Part shown: piece by piece, positions 8,492 to 18,333 of the stretch
Layout of the letters: each line of letters starts with the position of its first letter
How positions within the stretch are numbered: the first letter of the stretch is position 1
Assembly: GCF_000478885.1 (NCBI RefSeq)
Contig: NC_022567.1
Span: 1,860,001-1,924,000 of the forward strand
Direction: 5' to 3'
DNA from: Adlercreutzia equolifaciens DSM 19450
Lineage (GTDB): Bacteria > Actinomycetota > Coriobacteriia > Coriobacteriales > Eggerthellaceae
DNA: 64,000 bases
The notes under the pieces: model-generated
What the model saw: only the letters and a program-made list of their open reading frames with translations
What the model was told of the DNA's origin: nothing
Databases searched by the model: none
Translations under genes and position numbers: made by a program

Positions 8492-10105
8492 ATGGCCAAG
8501 CACATCTTCGTTACCGGCGGCGTTGTCTCGTCGCTTGGCAAAGGCATCACCGCCGCGTCCCTCGGCCAGCTTCTGAAGGCGCGCGGCTATAAGGTGACCA
8601 TGCAGAAGATGGACCCGTACCTGAACGTGGATCCGGGCACCATGAGCCCGTTTCAGCACGGCGAGGTATTCGTCACCGAAGACGGCCACGAGGGAGATTT
8701 GGACCTGGGCCACTACGAGCGATTCATCGACGAGAACCTCTCCCGCGAGAGCAACTTCACCCAAGGCTCCATCTACCAGACGCTCATCGCCCGCGAGCGG
8801 CGCGGCGACTTCCTCGGCGGCACCGTGCAGGTCATCCCGCACGTGACCGAGGCCATCAAGGAGCGGATCCGCCGCGCGGCCGAGCAGTCCGGCGCCGACA
8901 TCGTCATCTCGGAAATCGGCGGCACCATCGGCGACATCGAGGGCCTGCCCTTCATCGAGGCGGCGCGCCAGTTCAAGAAGGAGATGGGGCCGGGCAACGT
9001 GCTGTTCGTCCACGTGACGCTCGTGCCGTACATCGCCGCAGCCCACGAGGTGAAGACGAAGCCCACCCAGCACTCGGTAAAGGAGCTGCGCAGCTTGGGC
9101 GTGCAGCCGGACTTCATCGTGTGCCGATCCGACCACGAGATCACCGATGGGGTGCGCGAGAAAATCGCGCTGTTCTGCGACGTGGACACCGACGACGTGC
9201 TCGCCTGCCCCGATGCCCCCTCCATCTACGAGGTGCCCATCAGCCTCTACGAGCAGGGATTCGACATCTCGGCCCTGGCGAAGATGGGCCTGGCGCCCCG
9301 CAAGATCAAGCTCGCCCCGTGGCGGGCCTTCCTGAAGGCGAAGGACGCCTGCGCAGGCGAGCTGGACATCGCCGTGGTGGGCAAGTACGTGAGCCTGCCC
9401 GACGCCTACCTCTCCATCAACGAGGCGCTCGTGGCCGCCGGCATCGCGGCAGGGCGCCACGTGAACGTGCACCTCATAGATGGCGAGGAGCTCACCGACA
9501 AGAACGCTGAGAAAGTGCTCGGCGCCATGGACGGCATCCTCGTGCCCGGCGGCTTCGGCGCCCGCGCCTTCGAGGGCAAGATCGCCGCGGCCCGCTACGC
9601 CCGCGAGAACAACGTGCCGTTTCTGGGCATCTGCCTGGGGCTGCAGGCGGCCGTCTGCTCCTTTGCCCGCGACGTGTGCGGCTTGGACGGCGCCACTTCC
9701 GCCGAGTTCGCCGACGCGGCGCCCGCGGGCACGCCCTTCGTCATCGATCTGATGCCCGAACAGGAGGACGTGGAAGAAAAGGGCGGCACCATGCGCCTGG
9801 GCGCCTACCCCTGCAAGGTGGTGCCCGGCACCCGCGCGGCGGCGGCCTACGGCGAACCCATCGTCTACGAGCGGCACCGCCATCGCTTCGAGGTGAACAA
9901 CGCCTACCGCGACGCGCTTGTGGGAGGCGGCCTCGTGATTTCGGGCCTCTCCCCCGACGAGCGCCTCGTGGAGATGATCGAGCTGCCCGACCATCCCTTC
10001 TTCGTCGCCAGCCAGGGCCACCCCGAGTTCAAGAGCCGTCCCGGCAAACCCCATCCCCTCTTCGCCGCCTTCGTGGAAGCCGCCAACGAACGCAAGGGAG
10101 CGTAG
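8492..10105 (+). CDS. pyrG: CTP synthase
   Basis: A 537-residue enzyme that converts UTP, ATP and glutamine to CTP, the last step of de novo CTP synthesis. The amidoligase domain starts with the family signature KHIFVTGGVVSSLGKG and carries the ALGR-type loops. The C-terminal class I glutaminase domain (about 290-530) has the nucleophilic cysteine in FLGICLGLQAAV and the His/Glu pair in GHPEFKSRP. Length is normal. The ATG at 8492 fits both the AAGGAGG site and the family N-terminus; the frame is open further upstream but that part is not conserved. The gene converges on map, with only 3 nt between the stops. Confidence 0.97.
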   Translation: MAKHIFVTGGVVSSLGKGITAASLGQLLKARGYKVTMQKMDPYLNVDPGTMSPFQHGEVFVTEDGHEGDLDLGHYERFIDENLSRESNFTQGSIYQTLIARERRGDFLGGTVQVIPHVTEAIKERIRRAAEQSGADIVISEIGGTIGDIEGLPFIEAARQFKKEMGPGNVLFVHVTLVPYIAAAHEVKTKPTQHSVKELRSLGVQPDFIVCRSDHEITDGVREKIALFCDVDTDDVLACPDAPSIYEVPISLYEQGFDISALAKMGLAPRKIKLAPWRAFLKAKDACAGELDIAVVGKYVSLPDAYLSINEALVAAGIAAGRHVNVHLIDGEELTDKNAEKVLGAMDGILVPGGFGARAFEGKIAAARYARENNVPFLGICLGLQAAVCSFARDVCGLDGATSAEFADAAPAGTPFVIDLMPEQEDVEEKGGTMRLGAYPCKVVPGTRAAAAYGEPIVYERHRHRFEVNNAYRDALVGGGLVISGLSPDERLVEMIELPDHPFFVASQGHPEFKSRPGKPHPLFAAFVEAANERKGA

Positions 10106-10108
10106 AGC

Positions 10109-10882
10109 CTACACGGGGCGCGGATGGCCTTCCTCGGTGGTGAGGACGACCGGGCCGTCTTCGGTGATGGCGACGGTTTTCTCGAAGTGCACCGAGGGCT
10201 TCCCGTCGCGGGTGCGCACGAGCCAGCCGTCAGAGCATTGCTTCACCTTGCGGGTACCCATGTTCACCATAGGCTCGATAGCGAGCACCATGCCCGGCAG
10301 AAGCTTCAGCCCCGTGCGGCGACGCCCGAAGTTCGGGACGTTCGGATCCTCGTGCATCTCGCGTCCGATGCCGTGGCCCACGTAGTCGCGCACCACCGAG
10401 TAGCCGGCCGCCTCGGCCAGCGACTGCACCGCGTGCCCGATGTCGCCGAGGCGCTTGGTGGGACGCGCGTTGTCGAGCCCCTCCCACATGCAGCGCTCCC
10501 CCACCTCCAGCAGGCGCTGCACCTCGGGTGCCACCGTGCCCACCGGATACGTCCAGGCGTTGTCGCCCACCCAGCCGTCCACGATGGCCCCGGTGTCGAT
10601 GGAGATGAGGTCGCCCTCGCGCAGGACGAGCTTCCTCGAGGGAATGCCGTGCACCACGGCGTCGTTCACCGAGGCGCAGATGGAGCCGGGAAAGCCGCCG
10701 TAGCCCTTGAAGGACGGAACGCCGCCCTCGGCGCGGATGACCTTCTCGGCGATGGCGTCCAGCTCGGCCGTGGTGATGCCGGACTCGACCGCCTCGCCCA
10801 CGCGCCGCAGCGCCAGCGCCGACACGCGGCCCGCCTCCTTCATGGCCTCGATCTGAGCCGGGGACTTCAACTTCACTGCCAT
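10109..10882 (-). CDS. map: Methionine aminopeptidase, type I
   Basis: A 257-residue peptidase that removes N-terminal methionine from nascent proteins. The five metal ligands are visible: Asp in SIDTGAIVDGW, a second Asp in GWVGDNAW, His in YVGHGIGREMH, Glu in LAIEPMVNMG and Glu in VHFEKTVAI. There is no N-terminal zinc finger or long extension, so this is the short type Ia form. ATG at 10882 follows a GAAAG element. The gene stands apart from secY-adk, where map is often found in other bacteria, and converges with pyrG. Confidence 0.96.
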   Translation of the reverse strand: MAVKLKSPAQIEAMKEAGRVSALALRRVGEAVESGITTAELDAIAEKVIRAEGGVPSFKGYGGFPGSICASVNDAVVHGIPSRKLVLREGDLISIDTGAIVDGWVGDNAWTYPVGTVAPEVQRLLEVGERCMWEGLDNARPTKRLGDIGHAVQSLAEAAGYSVVRDYVGHGIGREMHEDPNVPNFGRRRTGLKLLPGMVLAIEPMVNMGTRKVKQCSDGWLVRTRDGKPSVHFEKTVAITEDGPVVLTTEEGHPRPV

Positions 10883-10968
10883 GGAATCACGCTTTCTGCT
10901 TGCTGATCTTATCTGCCCGAGGCCCTGCGACCTCGCACGGCGCGCACCGTGCGCGCGGACGCGTCGCG

Positions 10969-12900
10969 TTATCGCCTCAGCTTCCGGGCGACTTTGCGGA
11001 CGGCGCCCGAAATGAAGGACGCCTCGGGCCAATCGCCGCGCACGGCGGGGCCGAACGTCACGACGAGGGCCGCGCACCCGCCGGCAACCACGTAGGCGAA
11101 GGCGCGGACGACGCTGCCGTCCATGGGCCCGAAGCCGAGCGTGAGCCCCACGAGCACCCCGTAGCCCACCACGGCTCCGGCGCCGCCCAGGGCGAGCGCC
11201 ACGATAAACGAGCGCATCACCGCGCCGAGCCCCATGGGCCCGAAATGCAGCCGCAGGTACGCGAAGGCGATTACGTCGCCGATAACGTAGGAGACGATGG
11301 TCGAGGCCGCAATGGACTCCAACGTGACGTCCAGTCCCTGCTGGTAAGCCCAGGCCGCCCCCAGCGTGACTGCCACCTGGGCCGCCACCGCCGCAAAGTT
11401 GATGACCGAGAAGACTCCCATGCGCCGAATGGAGCTGAATATCTTGTTCAAGTAGGCGTTCACCCCGTAGAACGGCAGCGCCACGGCCATGACGGCCAGA
11501 TAGCTCGCGATCTGGCCTATGGCATCGGCGGTGAACGCGCCGATATGGTACAGCGTCACGAGCGGTGTCGCGAACACCATGAGGTAGAGCGCCATGGGGA
11601 TCATGAGGAAGAGAATCTGCCGCGTGCCGTCGATGATGCCCGCGATGACACCGCGGGTGTTCCCATCGGCCTGCATGTCCGATAGCTCCGTGAACAGCGT
11701 GGTGGTCACGGGCACTGCGAGGAACGAGTACGGGAACGTGAACCACAGCCGTGCGTAGGCGATGACCGAAGGGCCGTTGTCCGCGAACACGTAGGAGGCG
11801 GCGTTCTGGGCCGACACCGTGGCGAACGAGCACACCGTGACGAACACCGCGGGCGCGCCGAGGCGCAGCGTGTCGACCAGCGCCGGATCGCGCCAGTCGA
11901 TGCGGGGGCGCAGGCGGATGCCCACCTTCTTGAGCGCGGGAATCTGGAAGGCCATCTGCACGAAGACGCCGAGGGGGTTGCCGATGGCGATGGCGAGAAA
12001 GGCCAGGTTCTGATCGGTCTGGGCGATGACGGCGTATAGGATGAACGAGGCGATGACGATGAGGTTGTTGAACACCGGTGCGAAGGAGGACCAAAAATAT
12101 TCGCGGTTCGCGTTCAGAAGGCCCGACACAATGGAGGAGGCGCCGTAGAAGACAATCTGGATGGAGAAGAACTGGAAGAAGAACACCGCCAGCGCCATCT
12201 CGTCCTGGTTCGAGTAGAAGCTCTGGGTGTAGATGATCTGCCCGGCAAACACCATGCAGAGCACCGAGACGATAGCGAGCAGCACCACGACGATGGTGAG
12301 CAGATTCGATGCGTACTCGTTGCCCCGCCTGTCGCCGAGCTGCTTTTTCACCGAGAGGTACACCGGTAGAAACGCCGTGATGAGCATGCCGCCCATGACC
12401 AGCTCGTAGAGCATGTTCGGCAGGTTGTTGGCCACCTGGTACGAGCTGGAGACGAAGGTGGAGCCCAACGCGAAGGCCATGGCCCAGGTGCGGGCGAAGC
12501 CGGTGATGCGGGAGATGATGACACAGATGGAGATGAGGGCCGCGCTCGCCCCCACCGATTCGGCCGACAGCTCGCCGGCGTTCGCGCCACCACGGCCCGC
12601 AGCCTCGGCCTCGGCGGCCTCGGCGACGATCACCTCCTGCTGGCGGATGGACGCCTCGGACGTGGCGCCGGGGATGGTGCGGTCGAGGCCCGCATGGGAG
12701 CCGACGACGGGGATGAGCCCCGTAGCGCCCGGGTCGGTCGGGGGACGCAGAAGCGTCTTGTCCACGCCGCGATGGCGACCGCGGGCGGGAATGCGCGCCT
12801 CGGCGTTCGCCCGCGGGTTGTTGCGGGGCGCAGCATTCCTATCCGTCGGGTCGGGCGGATTCGAGCGTATATGACGGGCTCGTTGGAGCTTGTCGGACAT
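10969..12900 (-). CDS. murJ: Lipid II flippase MurJ/MviN, with long N-terminal extension
   Basis: A 643-residue polytopic protein with about 14 transmembrane helices from residue 120 onward. Family segments include ITGFARTWAMAFALG and ANNLPNMLYELVMGG near the start of the membrane domain. It should flip lipid II across the membrane for peptidoglycan synthesis. The first 120 or so residues are an Arg/Pro/Ala-rich, probably disordered cytoplasmic region, absent from the basic MurJ core but seen as extensions in other actinobacteria. ATG at 12900 has a GAAGAG element upstream. It is divergent from nadK, with about 65 bp between them. Confidence 0.92.
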   Translation of the reverse strand: MSDKLQRARHIRSNPPDPTDRNAAPRNNPRANAEARIPARGRHRGVDKTLLRPPTDPGATGLIPVVGSHAGLDRTIPGATSEASIRQQEVIVAEAAEAEAAGRGGANAGELSAESVGASAALISICVIISRITGFARTWAMAFALGSTFVSSSYQVANNLPNMLYELVMGGMLITAFLPVYLSVKKQLGDRRGNEYASNLLTIVVVLLAIVSVLCMVFAGQIIYTQSFYSNQDEMALAVFFFQFFSIQIVFYGASSIVSGLLNANREYFWSSFAPVFNNLIVIASFILYAVIAQTDQNLAFLAIAIGNPLGVFVQMAFQIPALKKVGIRLRPRIDWRDPALVDTLRLGAPAVFVTVCSFATVSAQNAASYVFADNGPSVIAYARLWFTFPYSFLAVPVTTTLFTELSDMQADGNTRGVIAGIIDGTRQILFLMIPMALYLMVFATPLVTLYHIGAFTADAIGQIASYLAVMAVALPFYGVNAYLNKIFSSIRRMGVFSVINFAAVAAQVAVTLGAAWAYQQGLDVTLESIAASTIVSYVIGDVIAFAYLRLHFGPMGLGAVMRSFIVALALGGAGAVVGYGVLVGLTLGFGPMDGSVVRAFAYVVAGGCAALVVTFGPAVRGDWPEASFISGAVRKVARKLRR

Positions 12901-12966
12901 GGGCGAACTCTTCGATGATGAGCGGTATAATTCATCCATCATAGCAAACTCGGAAAGCAGAGCCCC

Positions 12967-13995
12967 ATGCACATACTTGTCGTACGCAATAACTCCAACC
13001 CGCAAGCTGTTGACGCCTCGCTGCTGCTCACCGCCTATCTTACGAGCCAGGGAATCGAGGCGCTGCTCGTCGATTCCTCGTCGCTTGGCACCGACCAAGG
13101 GCGCCGTGACGTGCGCGCGCAGCTGCCCGGGCAGCTGGCGCTGGTCGTCGTGCTCGGCGGCGACGGCACCGTGCTGCATACCGTACACCTGCTCCATGAC
13201 CGCCAGGTTCCCATCCTGCCCATCAACTTCGGACGGCTGGGGTTTCTCGCCAACGCCGATACCGATGGCGTGGTGCCGCTGGTGGCCGAGGCCCTGGCCG
13301 GCGACTTGCGCGCCGAGCGCCGCAGCATTCTCTCCATCGAGGTGGTTTGCGAAGGCGAGCACGATCCGTACGGGGAGGCGAACGGGGCCGGAGAAGGCGC
13401 CGCCTGGGACAGGCCCGACGTGAACGCGAAGCCGAGCGCCGCCACCCCTCCTTCGGTTCGCAGGCCCGGGGAGACCGAAGGCGCCCCCTGGACGCCCGTC
13501 CCGGGCCGCTTCGGCGTCAACGGCCGGGGGCTCTCCGGCGCACGGCAGTTCTTCGCCCTGAACGAGGCGGCCATCACCCGCGGTGCCATGGGACGCATCA
13601 TCGAGCTGACCCTGAACGTCTCGGGGGTGGACGTGGCCCGCATGCGCGGCGACGGCCTCGTCGTCTCCACGGCCACCGGCTCGACGGCCTACGCGCTCTC
13701 GGCCGGCGGCCCTTTGGTCTCCCCCGGCTTCAAGGGTATGATCGCCGTGCCGCTTGCGCCCCACACCCTGCGTTCCCGCGCCGTGGTCACCGATGCCAGC
13801 GACGTTATCGAGGTAGGCTTCGACGACACCGACGAGTTCCGCGAGGCGACCTTGTTCGTCGACGGCGATATCGTTCCGTTCGACGCGCCCCTGCGGAAGA
13901 TCTACGTGCAGTGCGCGCCCTTCGACGTCACGCTCCTGCGCGCCGACGGCGCCTCCTTCTACGACCGCATCAGCAAGGACTTCTTCGGGGAGTAA
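12967..13995 (+). CDS. nadK: NAD kinase
   Basis: A 342-residue enzyme that phosphorylates NAD to NADP. It has the GGDGT motif in VLGGDGTVLHT (about residue 62), the PILPINFGRLGFLAN segment, the glycine-rich GDGLVVSTATGSTAYALSAG loop and the LNEAAI strand. Between about residues 132 and 190 there is a low-complexity insertion of 50-60 residues (Gly/Ala/Pro-rich, including AWDRPDVNAKPSAATPPSV) that most NAD kinases lack. The gene is single, divergent from murJ and closed by a terminator shared with the convergent rplA operon. Confidence 0.93.
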   Translation: MHILVVRNNSNPQAVDASLLLTAYLTSQGIEALLVDSSSLGTDQGRRDVRAQLPGQLALVVVLGGDGTVLHTVHLLHDRQVPILPINFGRLGFLANADTDGVVPLVAEALAGDLRAERRSILSIEVVCEGEHDPYGEANGAGEGAAWDRPDVNAKPSAATPPSVRRPGETEGAPWTPVPGRFGVNGRGLSGARQFFALNEAAITRGAMGRIIELTLNVSGVDVARMRGDGLVVSTATGSTAYALSAGGPLVSPGFKGMIAVPLAPHTLRSRAVVTDASDVIEVGFDDTDEFREATLFVDGDIVPFDAPLRKIYVQCAPFDVTLLRADGASFYDRISKDFFGE

Positions 13996-14001
13996 ACGCA
14001 A

Positions 14002-14027
14002 AAGGGCCCCGCCGAAGCGGGGCCCTT
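14002..14027. terminator. Strong bidirectional terminator between nadK and rplA
   Basis: An 11-bp perfect stem AAGGGCCCCGC/GCGGGGCCCTT with a CGAA loop. On the minus strand a TTTT run follows, marking the end of the tRNA-tuf-secE-nusG-rplKA operon. On the plus strand only short T stretches follow, but the stem should still help stop nadK transcripts. Confidence 0.85.
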
Positions 14028-14051
14028 GCTCTTCGATAGAGAATCGTCGAT

Positions 14052-14762
14052 TTACTCGGCGGACTCGGTGTAGGCGCGGGTCACAGAGGAGTCCACGGAA
14101 ACACCGGGAGTCATGGTGCCGGACACGGTGATGGACTTGACGTACTTGCCCTTGGCCGCGGCGGGCTTCATGCGCAGGATCTCGTCGTAGACAGCGCCGT
14201 AGTTCTCGGCGAGCTGCTCGGGGGTGAAGCTCACCTTGCCGAGGACGACGTGCGCGATGCCGTAACGGTCGGCGCGGTACTCCACGCGGCCGCCCTTGAG
14301 CTCCTTGATGGCCTTCGCCACATCGTTGGTGACGGTGCCGAGCTTCGGGTTGGGCATGAGACCGCGGGGGCCGAGGATCTTGCCGAGACGGCCGACCTTG
14401 CCCATCTGATCGGGCGTGGCCACAGCGGCGTCGAAGTTGAACTCGCCGGCCTGAATCTGCTGCATGAGCTCGTCGGTGCCCACGATGTCGGCACCGGCCT
14501 CCTCGGCGGCCTGGGCAGCGGCGCCCTCGGCGAAGACGGCCACGCGGACGGTCTTGCCGGAGCCGTTGGGCAGGCTCACGGTGCCGCGCAGCTGCTGGTC
14601 GGCCTGACGGGTATCGATGCCCAGGCGGAAGTCGCCGGTCACCGTCTCGTCGAAGTTGGCCACGGAGATCTCCTTCAGCAGCTTCATAGCGGCGAGCGGG
14701 CTCACCGGCTCGGCCGGAATCTGCTTCTCGGCCTCAACGTACTTCTTTCCGTGCTTAGTCAT
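14052..14762 (-). CDS. rplA: 50S ribosomal protein L1
   Basis: A 236-residue protein matching L1 throughout, including the GILGPRGLMPNPKLGTVT-type segment (seen as KILGPRGLMPNPKLG) and the internal residues that bind 23S rRNA at the L1 stalk. Usual length is 229-235. It is the last gene of the nusG-rplK-rplA group, 58 bp after rplK, and is followed by a strong terminator. In many bacteria L1 represses its own operon by binding the rplK leader; I did not find a clear L1 site here. Confidence 0.97.
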   Translation of the reverse strand: MTKHGKKYVEAEKQIPAEPVSPLAAMKLLKEISVANFDETVTGDFRLGIDTRQADQQLRGTVSLPNGSGKTVRVAVFAEGAAAQAAEEAGADIVGTDELMQQIQAGEFNFDAAVATPDQMGKVGRLGKILGPRGLMPNPKLGTVTNDVAKAIKELKGGRVEYRADRYGIAHVVLGKVSFTPEQLAENYGAVYDEILRMKPAAAKGKYVKSITVSGTMTPGVSVDSSVTRAYTESAE

Positions 14763-14820
14763 TGCATTTCCTTTCGTGGTAATGGCGGGCGCTTCTCACC
14801 CTTCCACTGTTGAATCAAAC

Positions 14821-15318
14821 TTAGTCGACGGCCTTGCCCTGAAGCATGGCGGCAACCTTGCGGCTGGGCACGTACTTCTTCTTCATCTCGCGGCCCTCGA
14901 TGCGCACACCCATGGAGCGGGCGGTGCCGGCCACGATCTCCATGGCCGCCTCGATGTCGTTGGCGTTCAGGTCGGGCATCTTGATCTCGGCGATCTCGCG
15001 GAGCTGATCCTCGGTCAGCGTGCCGGCCACCTGAATCTGCGGAATGGCGGCGCCGCTCTTAATGCCGAGCTTCTCCTTGATGAGCACGGCCGCGGGCGGG
15101 GTCTTGCACACGAAGGTGAAGGACTTGTCCTCGTACACCGTGATCTCGACCGGGATAATGGTCCCGGCCTGGTCCTGCGTCTGGGCGTTGAACGCCTGGC
15201 AGAACTGCATGATGTTGACGCCCTGGGCGCCAAGGGCCGGGCCTACCGGCGGGGCCGGATTGGCAGCGCCGGCGGGGATTTGCAGCTTTACAAATCCAGT
15301 GACTTTCTTGTCAGCCAT
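14821..15318 (-). CDS. rplK: 50S ribosomal protein L11, with C-terminal tail
   Basis: A 165-residue L11. The N-terminal GTPase-associated domain (PPVGPALGAQGVNIMQFC) and the rRNA-binding C-terminal domain ending in IVAGTARSMGVRIEG are both complete. L11 normally ends here, near 142 residues; this one continues for about 23 basic residues (REMKKKYVPSRKVAAMLQG and on). The tail is outside the conserved fold and its effect on the GTPase centre is unknown. It follows nusG after a 114-bp gap. Confidence 0.96.
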   Translation of the reverse strand: MADKKVTGFVKLQIPAGAANPAPPVGPALGAQGVNIMQFCQAFNAQTQDQAGTIIPVEITVYEDKSFTFVCKTPPAAVLIKEKLGIKSGAAIPQIQVAGTLTEDQLREIAEIKMPDLNANDIEAAMEIVAGTARSMGVRIEGREMKKKYVPSRKVAAMLQGKAVD

Positions 15319-15432
15319 CTGTGACTACCTTTCAGATGAATCGACGTTTACTTCTCTATCACTCAAAACTCGAAGGCCGCGAGAAGCCCCGGTCCACGCG
15401 GGCACGACGATCGAGTCAAAGTGCTTGCAAAA

Positions 15433-15963
15433 TTAGATCTTGGCCACCTGGTCGAAGGAAAGCTCGACGGGGGTCTCGCGGCCGAAGATGGAGACCATGA
15501 CCTTGACCTTGCCCGCATCGGGCATAACCTCGGAAATCGTGCCGTCGAACTCGGCGAGAGGACCGTGGGTCACCTTCACCGACTGGCCGACCTCGAGGTT
15601 CGTGGAGGTCTTCTTCGGAGCCTCGCGGCTCGTGCGCTTCATGATCTTGTTGTACTCGTCGCGGGTCAGCGCCTGGGGGTTGCCCTGGCTACCCACGAAA
15701 CCGGTAACGCCCGGCGTGTTGCGAACGGCGGCCCAGCTGCGGTCGTCCAGCTCCATGCGGACGAGCACGTAGCCCGGGAACACCTTCTTCTCGCTCTCCA
15801 CGCGACGGCCGCCCTCCTTGATCTCGGTGACCATCTCCGTGGGGATCTCGATGCCGAAGACGTTGTTCTCGAGACCCATGGCCTCGATGCGCTGCTCGAG
15901 ATTCGACTTCACCTTGTTCTCGTAGCCCGAGTAGGTGTGCAGCACGTACCATTTCTTAGCCAT
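15433..15963 (-). CDS. nusG: Transcription termination/antitermination protein NusG
   Basis: A 176-residue protein with the NGN domain at the N-terminus (KKWYVLHTYSGYENKVKSNL), the FPGYVLVRMELDDRSW segment and the C-terminal KOW domain (GQSVKVTHGPLAEFDGTI). It binds RNA polymerase and links it to Rho or to ribosomes. It starts 3 nt after the secE stop, the classic secE-nusG arrangement. Confidence 0.97.
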   Translation of the reverse strand: MAKKWYVLHTYSGYENKVKSNLEQRIEAMGLENNVFGIEIPTEMVTEIKEGGRRVESEKKVFPGYVLVRMELDDRSWAAVRNTPGVTGFVGSQGNPQALTRDEYNKIMKRTSREAPKKTSTNLEVGQSVKVTHGPLAEFDGTISEVMPDAGKVKVMVSIFGRETPVELSFDQVAKI

Positions 15964-15966
15964 CGA

Positions 15967-16368
15967 TTACGCCCCAATCCCAGAGATGAACACGAGCAGC
16001 GGCGTGATAATCACGTTATCCAGCAACGCCACGAAGATGCCGAAAAACAGCAGGGCCACCACCACGACGCCGCTCCAGCGGAGCACATCGGTGCGGGTCG
16101 GCCACGTCACGCGCTTCATCTCGGACTTCACGTCACGGAAGAACTGGAAGCGCTTCTTCTTCGGCTTGTCGTCCTTCTTGGAGGACTTCGCGGTATCGTT
16201 GGAAGACGCAGACTTGTCCTCGGAGCCCTTCTTGAACAGGCCGCCCTTCTTCTCTTCCGTCGCCTCGGCAACGGAAGTCGGGTTCTGCTCTTCCAGCTCG
16301 CGGTTGGCCTTGCGCTGCTGACGGGCAGCGGAGGCCTTGGCCTTCTGTGTCTTGGATTTCTTTGCCAT
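15967..16368 (-). CDS. secE: Preprotein translocase subunit SecE
   Basis: A 133-residue SecE. The conserved part is at the C-terminus: FFRDVKSEMKRVTWPTRTDV, followed by one transmembrane helix (about residues 95-125). The first 70 residues are a lysine/serine-rich soluble extension, making the protein about twice the length of minimal SecE. It partners SecY and SecG in the translocon. It precedes nusG directly and follows tRNA-Trp. Confidence 0.95.
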   Translation of the reverse strand: MAKKSKTQKAKASAARQQRKANRELEEQNPTSVAEATEEKKGGLFKKGSEDKSASSNDTAKSSKKDDKPKKKRFQFFRDVKSEMKRVTWPTRTDVLRWSGVVVVALLFFGIFVALLDNVIITPLLVFISGIGA

Positions 16369-16439
16369 GGAATTCCTTATGGAAAGTCTCTTGTCTAATC
16401 GCCAAAAAAGCAGCCTCTAGGCTGCTCACGAAAACAAGC

Positions 16440-16516
16440 TGGCAGGCCAGGAGGGACTCGAACCCCCAACATGCGGTTTTGGAGACCGCCGCTCTACCAA
16501 TTGGAGCTACTGGCCT
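16440..16516 (-). tRNA. tRNA-Trp (anticodon CCA)
   Basis: A complete cloverleaf on the minus strand: acceptor AGGCCAG/CTGGCCT, D arm, anticodon stem GCGGT/ACCGC around loop CTCCAAA (anticodon CCA), and T arm with TTCGAGT. A G discriminator and an encoded 3' CCA (16440-16442) follow. It lies between rpmG and secE, where tRNA-Trp is found in many bacteria. Confidence 0.97.
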
Positions 16517-16539
16517 ATGCCTGTTTCTTCCTTAACCTC

Positions 16540-16689
16540 TTATCGGGTCTCTTTGTGCACCGTGTGGGCGTTGCACCACTTGCAGTACTTCTTGAGCTCG
16601 ATGCGGTCAGGATTGTTCTGCTTGTTCTTCTTGGTCGTGTAGTTGCGGCGCTTGCACTCAGTGCAGGCCAGAGTGACCAGAGTACGCAT
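16540..16689 (-). CDS. rpmG: 50S ribosomal protein L33, zinc-binding form
   Basis: A 49-residue protein translated from ATG at 16689 (AGGAG 5 nt upstream). It begins MRTLVTLACTECKRRNY and contains two Cys-x-x-Cys pairs (CTEC and CKWC), the zinc-binding type of L33. It sits between tuf and tRNA-Trp ahead of secE-nusG, the usual place for rpmG. Confidence 0.95.
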   Translation of the reverse strand: MRTLVTLACTECKRRNYTTKKNKQNNPDRIELKKYCKWCNAHTVHKETR

Positions 16690-16753
16690 GAATTCTCCTT
16701 TTACCTATAAAGCGAAACGCAGGGTTGATCATACACATGAAGCGCAGGGGGCA

Positions 16754-16779
16754 GGGCCTGCCTCGCAAAAGACAGGCCC
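16754..16779 (-). terminator. Possible weak terminator or processing hairpin after tuf
   Basis: A 7-bp inverted repeat GGGCCTG/CAGGCCC between tuf and rpmG. No T-run follows on the minus strand, so full termination is unlikely; partial attenuation or RNA processing is more probable. Confidence 0.35.
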
Positions 16780-16804
16780 CGCGAAATCACTCAGTAAGAA
16801 GGAC

Positions 16805-18007
<1,203 letters not shown>

Positions 18008-18087
18008 GTTTCATCCTCCTTCAAGGGTGATTGCGAAACGAATTGCAACAAAATAAACGCGCCCAGAAAGGACGCGGTAAATCTAAA

Positions 18088-18164
18088 TGGTAGCGGTGAC
18101 TGGATTTGAACCAGTGACGCCACGGGTATGAACCGTGTGCTCTGACCAACTGAGCTACACCGCC
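18088..18164 (-). tRNA. tRNA-Met (anticodon CAT, elongator type)
   Basis: Minus-strand cloverleaf with acceptor GGCGGTG/CACCGCT (one G-U pair at position 1-72), anticodon stem CACGG/CCGTG around TTCATAC (anticodon CAT), T loop TTCAAAT and encoded CCA. The paired first base argues against an initiator tRNA. Confidence 0.94.
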
Positions 18165-18167
18165 AAG

Positions 18168-18243
18168 TGGAGCCTGCGACCGGACTTGAACCGGTGACCT
18201 CTTCGTTACCAACGAAGTGCTCTACCGACTGAGCTACACAGGC
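18168..18243 (-). tRNA. tRNA-Thr (anticodon GGT)
   Basis: Minus-strand cloverleaf with acceptor GCCTGTG/CGCAGGC, anticodon stem CTTCG/CGAAG around loop TTGGTAA (anticodon GGT), and encoded CCA at 18168-18170. It is 3 nt from the tRNA-Met gene. Confidence 0.96.
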
Positions 18244-18248
18244 AGAAA

Positions 18249-18333
18249 TGGTGGGCGCGCTAGGATTCGAACCTAGGTAGGCATAACCAACGGGTTTACA
18301 GCCCGTCCCCTTTAACCACTCGGGCACACGCCC
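18249..18333 (-). tRNA. tRNA-Tyr (anticodon GTA)
   Basis: A class II tRNA with a long variable arm: acceptor paired at 18253-18259 and 18327-18333, anticodon stem ACGGG/CCCGT around loop CTGTAAA (anticodon GTA), TTCGAAT in the T loop, and encoded CCA. It is the first gene of the tRNA-tuf operon. Confidence 0.96.

Noticed and set aside
16754..16779. A strong terminator separating tuf from rpmG
   Set aside because: The stem is short and lacks a T-run, so it is listed only as a weak candidate.
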